A model generated the notes under the pieces. The model was not told the DNA's origin. It was given only the letters and a program-made list of their open reading frames with translations, and ran no database searches. DNA of 64,000 bases from Halococcoides cellulosivorans (lineage in GTDB: Archaea > Halobacteriota > Halobacteria > Halobacteriales > Haloarculaceae), in NCBI RefSeq assembly GCF_003058365.1, contig NZ_CP028858.1, positions 1,612,001 through 1,676,000 of the forward strand, read 5' to 3'. The position numbers were made by a program, and so were the translations under genes. Below, piece after piece: positions 60,569 to 64,000 of this stretch (position 1 is its first letter; each line of letters starts with the position of its first letter).

Positions 60569-62146
60569 ATGAAGATCGCCGGCATGGCCTCGAACCGGGG
60601 CCGCAACCTGATGAATATCGCCGACCGCGCGCCGGGCGGGGCCGAGTTCGCCGTCGTCCTCACGAACGATAGCGACGCGCCCGTCCTGGAGAAGGCGCGC
60701 GAGCGCTCGATCCCGACCGAAGTGGTCGAACGCGAGGGGCAATCGCGCGCGGACCACGAGGCCCGCGTCGTCGACGCGCTCGCCGCGTACGACGTCGATC
60801 TCGTCTGTCTGGACGGCTATATGCGGGTCCTCGAAAACACCTACCTGGAGGGCGCGCCGACGACGATCAACGTCCATCCCTCGCTGTTGCCCGCGTTCCC
60901 CGGGATGGACGCCCACGAGCAGGTCCTCGATGCGGGCGTGAAGACCACCGGCTGTACGGTCCACGTCGTCGACGAGACCGTCGACGATGGCCCGATCGTC
61001 ACCCAGGAACCCGTGCCCGTCCGTGACGACGACACCGTCTCGGACCTCAAAGACCGCGTGCTCTACGAGGCGGAGTTCCGGGCGTACCCCCGGGCGATCC
61101 GCTGGTTCGCCGATGACCGCGTGACGGTCGACCGGGAGGCCGGCACCGTCTCTGTCGCAGGCGACGAGGACCGGGCGTTCCCCGAGCGCCGACTCACGAG
61201 TGCAGACCTGGCCGACGAGTTGCGCTACGGCGAGAACCCCCACCAGGACGCAGCAGTCTACGCCGATCCGACCGTCGCAGAGGCCAGCGTCGTCGGCGCG
61301 CCCCAGTTGAACGAGGGCGCGAAGGGAATGGGGTACAACAACTACAACGACGCCGACGCAGCCCTCGACATCGTCAAGGAGTTCGACGACCCCGCGTGCG
61401 CGGTCATCAAACACAAAAACCCCGCGGGCTGTGCGGTCGCCGACACGATCAGCGTAGCGTACGCGGACGCACTCTCGACGGACGCCAAGAGCGCGTTCGG
61501 CGGCATCGTCGCGCTCAATCGGCCGTGTGACGAGGCGACCGCCGAACAGATCGTCGAGTCGTTCAAGGAGGTCCTGATCGCACCCTCGTACACCGACGCT
61601 GCGCTCGAAACGCTCACCGAGAAAGACAACCTCCGCGTGCTCGCGGTCGGCGACGCGATCGAGCAGCGTGAGCCACGCGTCGAACAGCCGATCGTCGGCG
61701 GGCGACTCGTCCAGGATCGGGACCGCCAGTCGATCGACCGCGATGATCTGGAGGTCGTCACCGAGCGCGAACCGACCGACGACGAGATCGAATCGCTACT
61801 CTTCGCGTGGCAGACGATCAAACACGTCACCTCGAACGCGATCGTGTTCGCGACCGGCACCGAGACCGTCGGCGTCGGCGCGGGCCAGGTCTCCCGGGTC
61901 GACGCCGTCGAGATCGCCGAGAAGAAAGCCACGAACGACGCCGAGGGCAAGTCCGCCGACGGGGCGGTCATGGCCTCGGATGCGTTCTTCCCGTTCCCCG
62001 ACGGGATCGAGGCCGCCGCCGACGCCGGCATCGAGGCCGTGATTCAGCCGGGTGGGAGCGTCAACGACGACGACGTGATCGCCGCGGCCGACGCCCACGA
62101 CATGGCGATGGTGTTCACCGGGACGCGGGCGTTCCGGCACGACTAG
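60569..62146 (+). CDS. purNH: Fused PurN-PurH (GAR transformylase / AICAR transformylase)
   Basis: The 525-residue protein has an N-terminal PurN domain (about 1-200) with NVHPSLLPAFPGMDAHEQVL and TVHVVDETVDDGPI, joined to an AICAR formyltransferase domain (about 205-525) with RYGENPHQDAAVY, HKNPAGCAVADTISVAYADA and ASDAFFPFPDGIEAAADAGI. The IMP cyclohydrolase part of bacterial PurH is absent; archaea use PurO. Fusion of two formyl-transfer steps is known in haloarchaea. purB lies 1.3 kb away. Confidence 0.92.
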   Translation: MKIAGMASNRGRNLMNIADRAPGGAEFAVVLTNDSDAPVLEKARERSIPTEVVEREGQSRADHEARVVDALAAYDVDLVCLDGYMRVLENTYLEGAPTTINVHPSLLPAFPGMDAHEQVLDAGVKTTGCTVHVVDETVDDGPIVTQEPVPVRDDDTVSDLKDRVLYEAEFRAYPRAIRWFADDRVTVDREAGTVSVAGDEDRAFPERRLTSADLADELRYGENPHQDAAVYADPTVAEASVVGAPQLNEGAKGMGYNNYNDADAALDIVKEFDDPACAVIKHKNPAGCAVADTISVAYADALSTDAKSAFGGIVALNRPCDEATAEQIVESFKEVLIAPSYTDAALETLTEKDNLRVLAVGDAIEQREPRVEQPIVGGRLVQDRDRQSIDRDDLEVVTEREPTDDEIESLLFAWQTIKHVTSNAIVFATGTETVGVGAGQVSRVDAVEIAEKKATNDAEGKSADGAVMASDAFFPFPDGIEAAADAGIEAVIQPGGSVNDDDVIAAADAHDMAMVFTGTRAFRHD

Positions 62147-62750
62147 CGCGCCGGAGGTCGGGGTCGAGGTCGTCACCGCGGGTCATCCTGGGAACGAGGC
62201 GATCGACGTGCGTGATCTCCTCGTCCCACCAGCGCACGGAGAGACATTCCTCACAGGGGCCTCGCCGCACGGCGAGATAGGTGTCCTCGGTGCCAAACTG
62301 GTCGTCGACGCCGCGCACGAGTCCCGCCTCCAGCACCCGCGGATACGGCGTCTTGAACGTGATCTTGCCCGTGCCCTGTTGGTCGCTCTCCAGTGTGATC
62401 GCCCACGATTCGGTCCCGCGGTGATACCGGTCGTACTGGTCGGCCAGCAGTGGGAGTGCGTCGTCGATCGTCGCTATCTCGGGCGGCCAGTCCATCGAGC
62501 GAGCGAGGCCACGTCCGATCCGAAACAGCGTGTACCGACCCACGTCTGCCTCGATACGGTCGTACACCGCGAGTCCGTCCGCCAGTGGGTACCAGTCCGT
62601 CGATACGGGATCGGCGACCGCCTCGGCGGCGAGAATCGACGAGACGACGGTATGACAGGACCCACAGGCCCGGTCGAGCGTCGTCGGGATCGCATCCAGA
62701 AACACGCCCGACACTTCGGCGGTCCGTGTGCTATCGTGACCCGAGGGCAT
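62115..62750 (-). CDS. Cys-rich conserved haloarchaeal protein (CxxCH)
   Basis: The 211-residue protein has CGSCHTV (C29, C32, H33) near the N-terminus and CEECLSVRWWDE near residue 170. GKITFKTPYPRVLEAGLVRG and TEDTYLAVRRG are beta-like. CxxCH is the heme c motif, but no export signal is present, so a zinc site or V4R/HNOB-like ligand domain is more likely. Its 3' end overlaps purNH by 32 bases, tail to tail. ATAAATAATAAA upstream is TATA-like. Confidence 0.6.
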   Translation of the reverse strand: MPSGHDSTRTAEVSGVFLDAIPTTLDRACGSCHTVVSSILAAEAVADPVSTDWYPLADGLAVYDRIEADVGRYTLFRIGRGLARSMDWPPEIATIDDALPLLADQYDRYHRGTESWAITLESDQQGTGKITFKTPYPRVLEAGLVRGVDDQFGTEDTYLAVRRGPCEECLSVRWWDEEITHVDRLVPRMTRGDDLDPDLRRASRAGTPASR

Positions 62751-62771
62751 GGTGACCCAACAGTTATTGCC

Positions 62772-62783
62772 GATAAATAATAA
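62772..62783 (-). promoter_or_regulatory. TATA-like box for the CxxCH gene
   Basis: AT-rich GATAAATAATAA (plus strand) lies 22-33 bases before the ATG at 62750 in a 73-base gap after elp3, the leaderless spacing. Confidence 0.5.
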
Positions 62784-62823
62784 ACAACTACGGCCAGTAT
62801 TCGCGAGCGATATTCGGGACGAA

Positions 62824-64000
62824 CTACGTATCGATAACACAATACGGGCCGTCCTGGCGGTAGCCCCGGTCGCGGTAGTACTCGCGAGCACCGATGCCCG
62901 CGAGGACCGCGAGGCGGTCGTAGCCGACCTCGCCAGCGATGCGTTCGGCCCGGTCGAGCAGGCGCCCGCCCCAGCCCCGGTGTTGCCAGCCCGAGCTTTC
63001 GGTCTCGATGCCGACCTGTGAGCCGTAGACGTGGAGTTCGCGCAGGACCGCGGCGTCGTCGAGTTCGGGGCGGGCGACGGTGCCGGGTTCGCGCAGGCGG
63101 GCGAAGCCGATCAACGCGTCGCGATCCACGCCCGCGGCCTGGAGGAAGTGTTCGGTCCCGCCCGCCACGTCGTAGGTCGTCGTTCGAAGTTCGACGGCGT
63201 CTGGCTCCTCGTCGGCCATGCCGACCTCGCGACACCGGATGCAGTCACACGAGCGCCCGCTGGCGTCCAGACGCTGGCGGGCCAGTTGTCGCAGATTCGA
63301 CTTCTGGACGCCCGCGTCGATCAGGCCCGCGGGAATGTCGCGTTGCACCCGCGAGAGGCGGGTGTATTCGGGAATCCGGGCTTTCGCGTCCGCGACCAAC
63401 TCGGCCGCGCGCTCGCTGGTCAACGGATCGAACTCGTCGCGTTGCCACTGATCGTACAGCACCGTGCCCTCGACGACGAGCGTCGGATAGATCTTCAGGT
63501 AATCGGGCCGCCACCGCTCCGATTCGAAGATCCGTCGGAAGTCCGTCGCGATCGCCCTCTCGTCGTGGCCAGGGAGGCCGGGCATCATGTGGAATCCGAC
63601 CTTGAACCCGGCGTCGCGCAGGCGTCGGTTCGCGGCGATCGAATCGTCGAGGTCGTGGCCGCGCCCGACCCGGTCGAGCACCTCGGGATGGGTCGTCTGG
63701 ACCCCGACCTCGACTTTCGTGACGCCGAGTTCGAGCATCCGATCGATCTGAGTGGGGCCACACCAGTCGGGTTTGGTCTCGAAGGTCGTCGTCACGTTCC
63801 GGACGCGCCCGGTCTCGTTTTTCGCGATCGTCGCCTCGATCGGTTCGAAGTCGTACTCGTCGAACGACTGGGCGAACGATCGATCCTCGGCGGGTCGGGG
63901 ATCGGCGTCGGGGTCGAACTCGTTCATCGCCTGGAGCGCGCGCTTGACGAACCAGGACTGGTAGTCGTGGCTCCGCGCGGTCATCGTCCCGCCCATGACG
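62824..64000 (-). CDS. elp3: Elp3-like tRNA uridine modification enzyme (partial)
   Basis: The frame runs to the right window edge, so the N-terminus and the radical-SAM CxxxCxxC are outside. What remains has HDYQSWFVKRALQAMNEFDP, LELGVTKVEVGVQTTHPEVL, VGFHMMPGLPGHDE, CDCIRCREVG, and a C-terminal acetyltransferase half (GWGGRLLDRAERIAGEVGYD). It is archaeal Elp3, which modifies U34 of tRNA. ATG codons at the left of this part are internal, not starts. Confidence 0.9.
   Translation of the reverse strand, partial: VMGGTMTARSHDYQSWFVKRALQAMNEFDPDADPRPAEDRSFAQSFDEYDFEPIEATIAKNETGRVRNVTTTFETKPDWCGPTQIDRMLELGVTKVEVGVQTTHPEVLDRVGRGHDLDDSIAANRRLRDAGFKVGFHMMPGLPGHDERAIATDFRRIFESERWRPDYLKIYPTLVVEGTVLYDQWQRDEFDPLTSERAAELVADAKARIPEYTRLSRVQRDIPAGLIDAGVQKSNLRQLARQRLDASGRSCDCIRCREVGMADEEPDAVELRTTTYDVAGGTEHFLQAAGVDRDALIGFARLREPGTVARPELDDAAVLRELHVYGSQVGIETESSGWQHRGWGGRLLDRAERIAGEVGYDRLAVLAGIGAREYYRDRGYRQDGPYCVIDT

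Noticed and set aside
1-64000. CRISPR arrays, rRNA genes, transposase genes
   Set aside because: I saw no regularly spaced direct repeats, no rRNA sequence, and no complete transposase or integrase.

Overview
The window is a high-GC chromosomal segment of an extremely halophilic archaeon (class Halobacteria). Evidence: strongly acidic predicted proteins, archaeal information-processing genes (eIF1A, S6e, primase large subunit, Hjc, RIO1 kinase, archaeal MAT, ThiI), archaea-specific taxis proteins (CheF), haloarchaeal HTH-10, DICT and soluble-transducer proteins, and TATA-like boxes about 25-30 bases before start codons with no Shine-Dalgarno (leaderless transcripts). A Haloarculaceae-like genus is possible, but I cannot place it from sequence alone.

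Layout. 1-9.1 kb: end of ilvD with an overlapping mini-ORF, a CinA-like protein, a probable PHA-mobilisation pair (3-hydroxybutyrate dehydrogenase and patatin), a CMD/TauE pair, a SOUL protein, two small regulators and a soluble taxis transducer. 9.3-18.5 kb: DICT regulator, MBL hydrolase, DsrE protein, HxlR-disulfide reductase pair, TrkA/TrkH potassium uptake and a GH5 glycosidase. 18.5-20.6 kb: AT-rich accessory island ending in a structured repeat beside tRNA-Gln. 20.7-29.3 kb: twin half-permeases, ThiI, MAT, CYTH, FKBP, JAMM protease, RibL, aminotransferase and RibH. 29.3-29.8 kb: tRNA-Leu followed by a nested hairpin array. 29.8-47.5 kb: squalene/phytoene synthase, SufS, a four-gene sugar ABC operon, APC-UspA, TspO, RIO1, eIF1A, PriL, Hjc, SDR-acetoacetate decarboxylase-like pair, and a PIN toxin with a decayed upstream partner. 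47.5-48.8 kb: second AT-rich island with an amber-interrupted SRA-like gene, a second copy of the structured repeat, and tRNA-Val. 48.9-64 kb: DUF192, AKR, quinone reductase, the HEAT-CheF-CheF triad, S6e, GCS2-like, PurB, PurN-PurH fusion and partial Elp3.

Most genes are ordinary housekeeping or transport genes in short co-oriented runs, often with ATGA, GTGA or TGATG overlaps. The least explained material is non-coding. Two 120-base copies of a structured element sit at tRNA-associated island boundaries. They have the same backbone, but the stem sequences of some hairpins differ between copies while remaining complementary. A related hairpin type has a variable 8-bp stem and a constant GAACGNAGTGA loop, and it recurs next to tRNA-Gln, tRNA-Val and tRNA-Leu. 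After tRNA-Leu one such hairpin sits inside the loop of another. This is the best candidate in the window for an under-described element family.
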